From Phyllobacterium lublinensis (lineage in GTDB: Bacteria; Pseudomonadota; Alphaproteobacteria; Rhizobiales; Rhizobiaceae): a stretch of 64,000 nt of DNA. Under the pieces are notes generated by a model. The model searched no databases and had not been told where the DNA came from. It saw only the letters and a program-made list of their open reading frames with translations. Shown here piece by piece: positions 24,971-33,585 of this stretch. The stretch spans positions 1 to 64,000 of the forward strand of contig NZ_JAIUDQ010000005.1 of NCBI RefSeq assembly GCF_020164435.1. Direction: 5' to 3'. The stretch's first letter is position 1, and each line of letters opens with the position of its first letter. The position numbers were made by a program, and so were the translations under genes.

Positions 24971-25809
24971 TGAGCGACACGCAAATCGAAGTTCCGATCG
25001 AGACATTTCCAATCCACAAGGAGAGCGATCCGAGCCGCAGATCCAACAGGCTGCCGCCGCATCGTATCGTGCTTGGCCTCATCGGGCTTGGGCTGGTCGC
25101 CTCCGCCGCTTTTTTCATGCGTTGGGACTGGCTGCCGAATTATGGCGACCTGATCCTGCAGGGGCTGTGGAGGACGATCTGGATATTGTGTGTGACCGTT
25201 TTCCTGGGTTTCCTGCTTGCGGTGCCGCTCGGGCTTGCGCAGGCGGCAGGTCCGGCCATTCTGGCCATTCCGGCTCGTGCTTTCTGCACGGTCATTCGCG
25301 GTACGCCGCTGCTTGTCCAGCTCTGGCTGCTTTACTACGGCCTCGGATCGTTGTTCCCGCAATATCCATGGATCAGGGGATCGGAACTCTGGCCATATCT
25401 GCGGCAGGCGTGGCCCTACGCGGTGCTTGCCCTGACTTTGTCCTATGCAGGTTACGAAGGCGAAGTCATGCGCGGCGCCTTTGCCAGCGTTCCCAAGGGC
25501 CAGTTGGAAGCGGCCAGAGCTTTCGGCATGCGGCGTTTTACAATCTTCCGCCGTATCTGGCTGCCCCAGGCGATCCACCGCGCCCTGCCTACGCTTGCTG
25601 GCGAAGCCGTACTGCAGCTGAAATCCACACCGCTGGTCGCGACAATCACCGTTGTCGATCTTTATGCGGTGGCCTCGCGTGTACGACAGGACACCTTCCT
25701 GACCTATGAGCCGCTGCTGCTGCTCGCGGCGGGGTATCTGATTATTACCGCCATCATCGTGTCCCTGTTCCGGCGTATCGAAAGGCTTATCCCATCGAAG
25801 CTTGGATAA
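24970..25809 (+). CDS. Polar amino-acid ABC transporter permease, HisM-like
   Basis: The 279-residue inner-membrane permease has a longer hydrophilic N-terminus (about 30 residues), about five membrane segments and the signature QLEAARAFGMRRFTIFRRIW. RGTPLLVQLWLLYYG is characteristic of the HisM/ArtM group. It is the last gene of the transporter operon, starting within TGATG at the end of the HisQ-like gene. Together the two permeases and the ATPase form a basic-amino-acid type importer. Confidence 0.88.
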   Translation: MSDTQIEVPIETFPIHKESDPSRRSNRLPPHRIVLGLIGLGLVASAAFFMRWDWLPNYGDLILQGLWRTIWILCVTVFLGFLLAVPLGLAQAAGPAILAIPARAFCTVIRGTPLLVQLWLLYYGLGSLFPQYPWIRGSELWPYLRQAWPYAVLALTLSYAGYEGEVMRGAFASVPKGQLEAARAFGMRRFTIFRRIWLPQAIHRALPTLAGEAVLQLKSTPLVATITVVDLYAVASRVRQDTFLTYEPLLLLAAGYLIITAIIVSLFRRIERLIPSKLG

Positions 25810-25993
25810 GTTTGGTGTGGCGCAAATTGTTGGACTTATGTCGCAGTTGTTTGCTGCGTGACTCTGAGCAGATGCGCATAGTGTGGGCAAAAGGAACGCC
25901 TCGCAAAGACGAGAAAATGGGATACGTATCGCCGGGTGCGCGGCCTGGCGGCTTGCCTATTTTCAGCTCACTTGCGTGGGACGAAAGGTGGTA

Positions 25994-27997
25994 ATGCGGA
26001 CGGTCGAGACTTTTCAGCATAAGATCACAGAATATCCGGATATGGGCATTGTCCTGCCCGACGGCTGCCGGCTCTCGGCGCGGGTCTGGATGCCCGAAGA
26101 CTCGAAAGAAAATCCTGTTCCTTCCATTCTTGAAATCCTGCCCTATCGCAAACGCGACGGCACTACCGCGCGGGACAACCTCACTCACCCTTATTTTGCT
26201 GGCCATGGCTATGCCTGCCTGCGCGTCGACATGCGCGGTAACGGCGATTCTGAGGGCCTGATGGAGGATGAGTATTGCGAGCAGGAATTGGCTGATGCCT
26301 GTGACGTGATCAACTGGATCGCTGCACAGCCGTGGTCGACCGGTAGAGTTGGTATGATGGGCATTTCGTGGGGTGGCTTCAATTCGTTGCAGGTTGCCGC
26401 GCTCCAGCCGGAAGCGCTCAAGGCAATCATCACGCTTTGCTCGACCGATGACCGCTATGCCGACGACATTCACTACAAGGGTGGCCTGCTGCTCAATGAG
26501 AACCTCGGCTGGGGAGCAACGATGCTCGCCTATTCGTCGCGCGCCCCTGATCCGGCCATCGTTGGCGAAAAGTGGCGGAAGATGTGGTTTGACCGGCTCG
26601 ACAATGAACCGTTTCTGCCAGCCGTCTGGTTGAAACACCAGACCCGCGACGCCTATTGGCGTCGAGGTTCGGTGTGCGAAGACTTTTCGGCCATCAAGGC
26701 GGCCACACTTGCTGTCGGCGGGTGGGGCGATGCATACAAGAATGCCGTACCACGGCTGATGCAAGGCATCCAGGCGCCGGTAAAGGGTATCATTGGGCCG
26801 TGGGTGCATAAATATCCGCACTTTGCGGTACCTGAGCCGCGCATCGGGTTTCTTCAGGAAGCGCTGCGCTGGTGGGATCGCTGGCTCAAGGATATCGATA
26901 CGGGCGTCGAGCGCGATCCTGCCTATCGGGGATACCTGATGGACTCGGTTCGCCCGAAAAGCTGGTACACAGAACGGCCGGGCTACTGGATCGCGGAAGA
27001 CGCGTGGCCTTCGACAAGTATTGCCAACACAGTGCTGCATCTGCAGGCGGGAAAGTCGCTGGCATCCAACCCGTCAGACGCATTTTCCCACCTTGTCTCG
27101 TCACCACAACATTGCGGAATGATGGGCGGCGAATATTGCGCGATTTGGCTCGGTCCGGAAATGCCGGGCGACCAGCGTCCGGACGATGCGCTTTCGCTTT
27201 GCTATGATGGACTGGTCGCAGATACGGTTGATATTGTCGGTGCACCGGAAATCACCCTTACGCTCGCCAGTGACAAGCCCGTGGCAATGGTTGCGGTGCG
27301 CCTCTGCGACGTTCATCCGGATGGAGCATCGACACGCATAACATACGGCGTATTCAACCTTTGCCATCGCGATGGCCACGACAATCCGCGACCGCTGGTC
27401 CCGGGAGAGGCAGTGACCGTCAGCTTCAAACTGGATGATATTGCGTACCGGGTTCCGTCAGGACACAGGCTGCGCGTGGCCATTTCATCGTCTTACTGGC
27501 CGATGGTCTGGCCGTCACCGGACCATTCCAGCCTGACCATCCGGTCCGGACAGATCAGCATTCCTTTACGGAAACTGGCAACTGGCGATGAGTGGACCTT
27601 TCCGGAACCGGAGGCAGCATCACCGTGGAAGCTTGAGACCTTGCGGACAGGGGTTAACAAGCGGTCGGTTGAACATGATCAGGTCAGCGGCAGGATTGCC
27701 TTGCTGATCGAAGACGACTTCGGCGAGGCACGTGACAAGGATCATGGCCTCATTCATGGCGGCATCGCTCGTGAACGTTGGGAAATCCATCCTGACGATC
27801 CTCTATCGGCCACCGGCGAGACCCATTGGACCGAGGTGTCGGGTCGCGACAACTGGCGAATCCGGACGGAGACATTCACGACGATGCGATCCGACAAGCA
27901 CAACTTCTATCTCACCGGCCGCATCGAGGCTTATGAAAACGACAACATGGTTTTCGATCGCGACTTCGCGGAAACCATTGCGCGACAATGCATATGA
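25994..27997 (+). CDS. CocE/NonD-family (S15) hydrolase
   Basis: The 667-residue protein belongs to the X-Pro dipeptidyl-peptidase S15 / cocaine esterase CocE family. The catalytic serine is Ser125 in GISWGGFNS. The oxyanion region YRKRDGT (about 51-57) and the S15 N-terminal core HGYACLRVDMRGNGDSEG are clear. A C-terminal jelly-roll domain (XPP C-terminal) covers roughly residues 300-540, followed by an extra ~120-residue tail. I chose ATG 25994 because AAAGGTGG lies just upstream; no signal peptide is seen, so it is probably cytoplasmic. It lies about 130 bases upstream of a dipeptide-type ABC operon on the same strand and may cleave an ester or amide imported by it. Natural substrate unknown. 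Confidence 0.82.
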   Translation: MRTVETFQHKITEYPDMGIVLPDGCRLSARVWMPEDSKENPVPSILEILPYRKRDGTTARDNLTHPYFAGHGYACLRVDMRGNGDSEGLMEDEYCEQELADACDVINWIAAQPWSTGRVGMMGISWGGFNSLQVAALQPEALKAIITLCSTDDRYADDIHYKGGLLLNENLGWGATMLAYSSRAPDPAIVGEKWRKMWFDRLDNEPFLPAVWLKHQTRDAYWRRGSVCEDFSAIKAATLAVGGWGDAYKNAVPRLMQGIQAPVKGIIGPWVHKYPHFAVPEPRIGFLQEALRWWDRWLKDIDTGVERDPAYRGYLMDSVRPKSWYTERPGYWIAEDAWPSTSIANTVLHLQAGKSLASNPSDAFSHLVSSPQHCGMMGGEYCAIWLGPEMPGDQRPDDALSLCYDGLVADTVDIVGAPEITLTLASDKPVAMVAVRLCDVHPDGASTRITYGVFNLCHRDGHDNPRPLVPGEAVTVSFKLDDIAYRVPSGHRLRVAISSSYWPMVWPSPDHSSLTIRSGQISIPLRKLATGDEWTFPEPEAASPWKLETLRTGVNKRSVEHDQVSGRIALLIEDDFGEARDKDHGLIHGGIARERWEIHPDDPLSATGETHWTEVSGRDNWRIRTETFTTMRSDKHNFYLTGRIEAYENDNMVFDRDFAETIARQCI

Positions 27998-28084
27998 TTC
28001 AACGGCCTTTACTGGAGGAATAATTTACTAAACCAATGGGTTGAAATTCACGGGTATCAAGTTGCACTATTACAAAAACCGGAT

Positions 28085-28103
28085 TTGGACGCGCGACGTC
28101 CAA
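28085..28103. promoter_or_regulatory. Inverted repeat before the dipeptide-type binding-protein gene
   Basis: TTGGACG-CGCGA-CGTCCAA is a perfect 7-bp inverted repeat with a 5-base centre, ending about 20 bases before the start codon and a few bases before AAGGGGA. It could be a repressor operator or, in the mRNA, a hairpin affecting ribosome access. The regulator is unknown and none is encoded next to it. Confidence 0.4.
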
Positions 28104-28123
28104 GGATCAACAAGGGGAATGGA

Positions 28124-29713
28124 ATGTCAAAAGAACTCGATTATCTTAGCCGCCAGGTGACCCGTGGACATCTGTCCCGTCGTGATTTCCTTGGTCGCGC
28201 CGCCGCGCTCGGCGTGACGACAGTCTTTGCCAATTCTCTGCTGTCTAGCGCAGCACGAGCCGAAGGCCCGGTGAAGGGCGGTACGCTGAAGGCCGGTATG
28301 ACGGGTGGTGCTTCCACGGATAGCCTTGATCCGGCCAGCTGGCAGAGCCAGGTTCCATACAAGTTCGGCCGCCAGTGGGGCGAGCAGCTGGTGGAGATCC
28401 AGCCTGACGGGAAACTCAATCCCAAGCTTGCCGAAGAGTGGGGTTCATCGGACGACGCAAAGGTCTGGACCTTCAAGATCCGCAAGGGTGTGCAGTTCCA
28501 CGATGGCAAGGAGATGACGCCGGATGACGTTGTTGCCACGATCGAGCGCCATTCCGACGCCAACTCCAAATCCGGTGCCTTGGGCATTCTGGGTGGTATC
28601 GAAAATGTGAAGAAGGACGGCGATACCGTTGTTTTCACATTAAAAGAAGCCAACGCCGATTTGCCGTTCCTGATGGACGACTACCATCTGATGATCCAGC
28701 CGAATGGCGGTAAGGACAATCCGACCGCGGGTATCGGCACGGGCCCCTACAAGGTTGTCACCAACCAGCCGGGTGTGCGCCACATCGGTGAGAAGTTCGC
28801 CAATTACTGGGATGGTGACAAGCGCGGCCATGCAGATCAGATTGAGATCATCGTGATCAATGATGCCACCGCCCGCACGGCCGCCCTGCAGTCCGGCCAG
28901 GTGCATATGATCAATCGTGTCGAGCCGAAAATCGTCGATCTCGTGAAGCGCGTTCCCGGTGTCACCATTCAGAACGTGGCCGGCAAGGGACATTACGTCT
29001 TCATCGCTCACTGCAACACAGCGCCGTTCGACAATAATGACCTGCGTCTGGCACTGAAGTACGCCATGAACCGCGAGGAGATGGTCAAGACCATCCTGCG
29101 CGGCTACGGCTCGCTCGGCAATGACATCCCGATCAACAAGGCCTATCCGTTGTTCTCGGACGATATCGAGCAACGCACCTACGATCCGGACAAGGCTGCC
29201 TTCCATTTCAAGAAGTCCGGCCATGATGGCCCCGTCCTGCTGCGTACCTCGGACGTCGCATTCCCGGGTGCGGTCGATGCTGCGCAGCTGTACCAGCAGA
29301 GCGCCGCGAAGGCTGGCATCACCATCGAGGTGAAGCGCGAGCCGGGTGATGGCTATTTCTCTGAGGTTTGGAACAAGCAGCCATTCTCGACATCCTACTG
29401 GGGCGGACGACCCACGCAGGATCAGATGTATTCGACGGCCTACTATTCCAAGGCCGATTGGAATGATACCCGCTTCTTCAACGACAAGTTCGACCAGCTG
29501 CTGATCACTGCACGCGGCGAACTGGACGAGGGCAAACGCAAACAGATGTACCGTGACATGGCGGTTATCCTCCGCGACGAGGGCGGTGTGATCGTTCCCA
29601 TGTTCAACGACTTCATCGATGCCACCAGCGCCAAGGTCGGTGGCTGGGTGCCGGACGGCAATCAGGAGATGAGCGGTGGCTATGCGTTGTCGCGCTGCTG
29701 GCTGAACGCCTGA
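28124..29713 (+). CDS. Peptide/dipeptide-type ABC transporter binding protein (family 5), Tat-exported
   Basis: The 529-residue solute-binding protein is of the DppA/OppA (SBP_bac_5) family. A twin-arginine signal (SRRDFLG, about residues 18-24) precedes a hydrophobic segment ending SSAARAEG. Family landmarks include WTFKIRKGVQFHDGKEMTPDDVV, GTGPYKV and, near the C-terminus, PFSTSYWGGRPTQDQMYST. ATG 28124 has AAGGGGA about eight bases upstream. It leads the operon binding protein, DppB, DppC, fused ATPase. The substrate may be a peptide but this family also binds glutathione, nickel, haem, opines and sugars. The neighbouring S15 hydrolase suggests a peptide, ester or amide. Confidence 0.9.
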   Translation: MSKELDYLSRQVTRGHLSRRDFLGRAAALGVTTVFANSLLSSAARAEGPVKGGTLKAGMTGGASTDSLDPASWQSQVPYKFGRQWGEQLVEIQPDGKLNPKLAEEWGSSDDAKVWTFKIRKGVQFHDGKEMTPDDVVATIERHSDANSKSGALGILGGIENVKKDGDTVVFTLKEANADLPFLMDDYHLMIQPNGGKDNPTAGIGTGPYKVVTNQPGVRHIGEKFANYWDGDKRGHADQIEIIVINDATARTAALQSGQVHMINRVEPKIVDLVKRVPGVTIQNVAGKGHYVFIAHCNTAPFDNNDLRLALKYAMNREEMVKTILRGYGSLGNDIPINKAYPLFSDDIEQRTYDPDKAAFHFKKSGHDGPVLLRTSDVAFPGAVDAAQLYQQSAAKAGITIEVKREPGDGYFSEVWNKQPFSTSYWGGRPTQDQMYSTAYYSKADWNDTRFFNDKFDQLLITARGELDEGKRKQMYRDMAVILRDEGGVIVPMFNDFIDATSAKVGGWVPDGNQEMSGGYALSRCWLNA

Positions 29714-29725
29714 TAGGCCGGGCGG

Positions 29726-30685
29726 ATGAGTGCACCTGTCCTGAAACTGGTGGCCCAACGCATTGCGATGGGCCTCCTGCTTCTCCTTGCGGTTTCCGTG
29801 CTGATTTTTGTCGGTACGCAAATCCTGCCCGGAGATGTCGCGCAATCCATCCTCGGACAATCCGCTACGCCGCAGGCACTTGAAAACCTGCGGCGGGACA
29901 TGGGATTGAACGATCCCGCCTATGTTCGCTACCTGCGCTGGCTTGGCGGGATTCTTACCGGGGATCTTGGTACTGCATTGTCGACCGGACAGGACATTGC
30001 CTCATCGCTGAAGGAACGGTTGTGGAATACGCTGTTCCTAGCCTTCGGGGCGGCCGTGGTCTCGATCCCCCTTGCGATCATGCTCGGCTTGCTGGCCGTG
30101 CGCTATCGCAATGGTGTTGTTGACAAACTGATCTCCGGCCTTGGTCTTGCTTCAACCTCGTTGCCGGAGTTCTTCACCGGGTACCTGCTGATTTATTTCG
30201 TGGCCGTGCGGTTGCAGTGGTTTCCAAGTGTCTCCACGGTTTATGAAGGCATGCCGTTCGGCGAAAGACTGAGTGCCATCGCCTTGCCGGTCACGGTGCT
30301 GACACTTGTTGTCCTTGCCCACATGATGCGAATGACTCGCGCTGCGATCCTCAATGTGATGCAGTCTGCCTATATCGAAACGGCTGAACTGAAGGGACTT
30401 TCCCCGTTCCAGATCATTACCCGACATGCCTTTCCCAATGCGATCGCACCGATCGTCAATGTCGTCATGCTCAACCTTGCATTTCTTGTCGTCGGCGTCG
30501 TCGTCGTCGAGGTGATTTTCGTCTATCCCGGCATGGGTCAATACCTCGTCGACCATGTGGCCAAGCGCGACGTTCCAGTCGTCCAGGCCTGCGGGCTCAT
30601 TTTCGCGGCTGTCTATATCAGCCTTAATATCATTGCTGACATCGTGGCGATTGTTTCCAATCCCCGCCTCAGACATCCGAAGTGA
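29726..30685 (+). CDS. Dipeptide-type ABC transporter permease, DppB-like
   Basis: The 319-residue protein has six predicted membrane segments and the DppB signature MRMTRAAILNVMQSAYIETAELKGLSPFQIITRHAFPNA. The N-terminal domain with DPAYVRYLRWLGGILTGDLG is typical of the DppB/GsiC family. It starts 12 bases after the binding-protein gene and ends nine bases before the DppC-like gene. Confidence 0.92.
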   Translation: MSAPVLKLVAQRIAMGLLLLLAVSVLIFVGTQILPGDVAQSILGQSATPQALENLRRDMGLNDPAYVRYLRWLGGILTGDLGTALSTGQDIASSLKERLWNTLFLAFGAAVVSIPLAIMLGLLAVRYRNGVVDKLISGLGLASTSLPEFFTGYLLIYFVAVRLQWFPSVSTVYEGMPFGERLSAIALPVTVLTLVVLAHMMRMTRAAILNVMQSAYIETAELKGLSPFQIITRHAFPNAIAPIVNVVMLNLAFLVVGVVVVEVIFVYPGMGQYLVDHVAKRDVPVVQACGLIFAAVYISLNIIADIVAIVSNPRLRHPK

Positions 30686-30694
30686 GGCCGCCCT

Positions 30695-31519
30695 GTGCTT
30701 AATGTCAAAAACATCCCAATCAGCGCGTGGATCGGACTGATCATAACCGCGATCTTTCTTTTCGCCGCGATATTTGCGCCTTGGGTGGCACCTTATCCAG
30801 TGGGCGAAACCGTTGGTGACGTCTGGGAGCCCATGTCGGCCAAATATTGGCTCGGGACGGACAATCTCGGACGGGACCTGCTGTCCCGCATGATCTATGG
30901 CGCGCGCATCACCATCTTTATCGCCGCGATGGCCACGGCCCTGTCGTTCATCCTGGGTTCGGTGTTGGGCTTTGCGGCCGCTGTGATAGGAGGCTGGCTC
31001 GACCAGTTCATGTCGCGCTTCGTGGATCTGATCATGGCAATACCGACGCTGATCTTCGCGCTCGTGGTCTTGTCGGTGCTTCCGTCGAATGTGGTCACAC
31101 TGATCCTGGTCATGGGTTTGCTCGACGCCACCCGCGTTTACCGCTTGGCGCGGGCGGTCGCCGTCGACATCAACGTGATGGATTTCGTCGAGGCTGCGAA
31201 GCTGCGCGGCGAGGGGCGTATCTGGATCATCTTTCGCGAGATTCTTCCCAATGCCCTTACTCCGCTAATCGCAGAACTTGGATTGAGGTTCATCTTTGCC
31301 GTGCTGTTCCTTTCCGCACTATCCTTCCTTGGCCTCGGCGTTCAGCCTCCGGACTCGGATTGGGGCGGCATGGTCAAAGAAAACAAGGAAGGCATCGTCT
31401 TTGGGATACCAGCGGCGCTCATTCCGGCCGCGGCGATTGCCGTTCTGGCCATCTCCGTCAATCTGGTTGCCGACTGGATCCTGAACCGTACCACCAGCCT
31501 GAAGGGAGGGCGCGGCTAA
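30695..31519 (+). CDS. Dipeptide-type ABC transporter permease, DppC-like
   Basis: The 274-residue permease pairs with DppB. It shows the DppC marks LGTDNLGRDLLSRMIYGARI and the coupling loop YRLARAVAVDINVMDFVEAAKLRGEG. GTG 30695 follows GAGG at a short distance. Its TAA overlaps the ATG of the fused ATPase gene (TAATG). Confidence 0.92.
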   Translation: MLNVKNIPISAWIGLIITAIFLFAAIFAPWVAPYPVGETVGDVWEPMSAKYWLGTDNLGRDLLSRMIYGARITIFIAAMATALSFILGSVLGFAAAVIGGWLDQFMSRFVDLIMAIPTLIFALVVLSVLPSNVVTLILVMGLLDATRVYRLARAVAVDINVMDFVEAAKLRGEGRIWIIFREILPNALTPLIAELGLRFIFAVLFLSALSFLGLGVQPPDSDWGGMVKENKEGIVFGIPAALIPAAAIAVLAISVNLVADWILNRTTSLKGGRG

Positions 31520-33177
31520 TGGCCAAACGTCCCGTAGACAGATCCGGTCTCCTGCTCGATATCCGCAATCTGCGCATGGAGGCAACGAGCTATCCTCCTG
31601 GCGAACCACCGCGAAATGTCGTCATTGTCGATGGCGTTTCGGTCAAGCTGGAACGAGGCAAGGTGCTTGGCCTGATCGGCGAATCCGGCGCGGGCAAGTC
31701 GACCATTGGCCTTTCCAGCATGTGCTATGGTCGTGGTGGTGTGCGGATCACGGGCGGCGAAATCGTGCTTAACGGGCGGGATTTGCTCAAGGGTGGACCG
31801 CGCCTTCTCCGGCAGATACGCGGCAGGGAAGTCTGCTATGTCGCACAATCGGCGGCAGCCGCTTTCAACCCGGCTCGCAAGCTCATGGACCAGGTCACGG
31901 AAGCGGCCCTTCTGCACAAGATTTGCACCAAGGCAGAAGCAGAGAAGCGCGCAATCGGATTGTTCAAGAAGCTTGGCCTTCCAAATCCGGAAATCTTTGG
32001 CCAGCGTTTTCCCCATCAGGTATCGGGCGGCCAATTGCAACGGGCGATGACGGCCATGGCCCTTTGTTCCGAGCCGGACCTGATCGTGTTCGACGAGCCG
32101 ACAACTGCGCTCGACGTCACGACGCAGATCGACGTTCTTGCCTCAATCAAGGACGCCATTCGCGACACTAATGTCGCTGCGCTCTACATTACCCATGATC
32201 TTGCCGTTGTTGCACAGGTTGCCGACGACATCATGGTGTTGCGTCACGGCAAACGGGTGGAATATGGCGACACGCGGCAGATCATCAAGGAACCGCGTCA
32301 GCAGTACACCAACCAACTGGTTTCGGTGCACCACATTCCGCATGAGGAAAACAATCCGACCGATGCGCCGATCCTGTCGGTCAACAATATTACGGCCGCC
32401 TATGGCGGAGGCCTGGTCAAGGTTCTGAAAAATGTGTCGGTCGATATCCATCTCGGGCAGACGCTGGCCGTGGTTGGCGAGTCGGGTTCCGGCAAATCCA
32501 CACTGGCCCGTGCGATCACCGGTCTGTTGCCGCCGATAGAGGGCAAGATCAACTTCAGCGGACGGGTTTTGTCACCACGCCTTGCCAACCGTACCCGTGA
32601 CGACCTGCGCGAATTGCAGATGATCTATCAGATGGCTGACACCGCCATGAACCCGCGTCAGACCATCGGCACCATCATTGGCCGGCCGCTCGAGTTCTAC
32701 TTCGGAATGAAGGGCAAGGAGCGCGATGCGCGGGTCGCCGAACTTCTCCACAAGATCGAAATGGGCAAGGGCTTTGCCGATCGCTATCCGGCAGAGCTTT
32801 CGGGGGGGCAGAAGCAACGCGTCTGTATTGCAAGGGCACTCGCCGCGAAACCGAAGCTCATCATATGCGACGAGGTAACCAGTGCGCTTGATCCGCTGGT
32901 TGCGGACGGCATCCTCAAGCTGCTCCTGGATTTGCAGAAAGAGGAGAATGTCGCGTATCTCTTCATTACCCACGACCTTGCTACGGTCAAGTCGATTGCC
33001 GACGCCATTGCCGTGATGTATCGCGGCGAGGTGGTGCGCTATGGCCCGAAATCGCAGGTGCTGACGCCGCCTTTCGATGCATATACCGACCTGTTGCTGT
33101 CATCGGTTCCGGAAATGGAGCTTGGATGGCTGGAAGGAGCGATGAAGAACCGGCGGATGGCCAGCGCGGGCAATTAA
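31519..33177 (+). CDS. Fused dual ATP-binding protein of the dipeptide-type ABC transporter (DppD-DppF fusion)
   Basis: The 552-residue protein holds two full ABC ATPase domains in one chain. The first (about 10-270) has Walker A GESGAGKST, signature VSGGQLQRAMTAMA and Walker B LIVFDEPTTALD. The second (about 285-535) has Walker A GESGSGKST, signature LSGGQKQRVCIARAL and Walker B LIICDEVTSALD. It therefore replaces the separate DppD and DppF subunits, an arrangement known from YejF/GsiA-type systems. The ATG at 31519 overlaps the stop of the DppC-like gene. It ends the operon; a hairpin lies at 33224-33251. Confidence 0.92.
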   Translation: MAKRPVDRSGLLLDIRNLRMEATSYPPGEPPRNVVIVDGVSVKLERGKVLGLIGESGAGKSTIGLSSMCYGRGGVRITGGEIVLNGRDLLKGGPRLLRQIRGREVCYVAQSAAAAFNPARKLMDQVTEAALLHKICTKAEAEKRAIGLFKKLGLPNPEIFGQRFPHQVSGGQLQRAMTAMALCSEPDLIVFDEPTTALDVTTQIDVLASIKDAIRDTNVAALYITHDLAVVAQVADDIMVLRHGKRVEYGDTRQIIKEPRQQYTNQLVSVHHIPHEENNPTDAPILSVNNITAAYGGGLVKVLKNVSVDIHLGQTLAVVGESGSGKSTLARAITGLLPPIEGKINFSGRVLSPRLANRTRDDLRELQMIYQMADTAMNPRQTIGTIIGRPLEFYFGMKGKERDARVAELLHKIEMGKGFADRYPAELSGGQKQRVCIARALAAKPKLIICDEVTSALDPLVADGILKLLLDLQKEENVAYLFITHDLATVKSIADAIAVMYRGEVVRYGPKSQVLTPPFDAYTDLLLSSVPEMELGWLEGAMKNRRMASAGN

Positions 33178-33585
33178 CGAGACAATCAGCGAAGGCGTTT
33201 TGCATGACCGGGCGGACTGTCGTCTTCGGTTCGCGATACGCCGAACCGAAGCCAGGTTGCAATATGTGTCAGATTGTGACAGAAGACTCGCCGTTGATAT
33301 TAAAGCTTACCTATTACCTATATCATTGATGAATATTTATAAGCGGGAGGATGCGATCGGTATTTATTTTATAGCGCGTATTTGAAGTTGTAAAAACATA
33401 GATCTATCCATTACCAATAGTTGCATTTCCAACATAGAGCATTTCTGCATAAGATTATCGCGCACCCGAGCAAACCTTTTTCCTGGTTGGATACGGCACG
33501 TTGTTTCACATCTGCCCCGAGGAGGATTTCGGTGGGCAATCTTTTGAAGAATGCGATTTTTTAGATATTTATTGCGGAGGAAAAA
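33178..33585. other. AT-richer intergenic region with a terminator-like hairpin
   Basis: This 408-base gap separates the dipeptide-type operon from the GH31 gene. A perfect 10-bp stem, CTTCGGTTCG (33224-33233) with CGAACCGAAG (33242-33251), has an 8-base loop and probably ends the upstream operon, though no T-run follows. From about 33290 the sequence becomes clearly AT-richer than its surroundings, up to the ribosome site GCGGAGG before the GH31 gene. No gene is visible. It presumably holds the GH31 promoter. Confidence 0.55.

Noticed and set aside
25787..27040. Minus-strand open frame of 417 codons opposite the CocE-like gene
   Set aside because: The plus-strand S15 hydrolase is clearly coding here; the antisense product has no domain.
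28640..29860. Minus-strand open frame opposite the dipeptide binding protein
   Set aside because: Shadow of a well-conserved SBP_bac_5 gene with no motif of its own.
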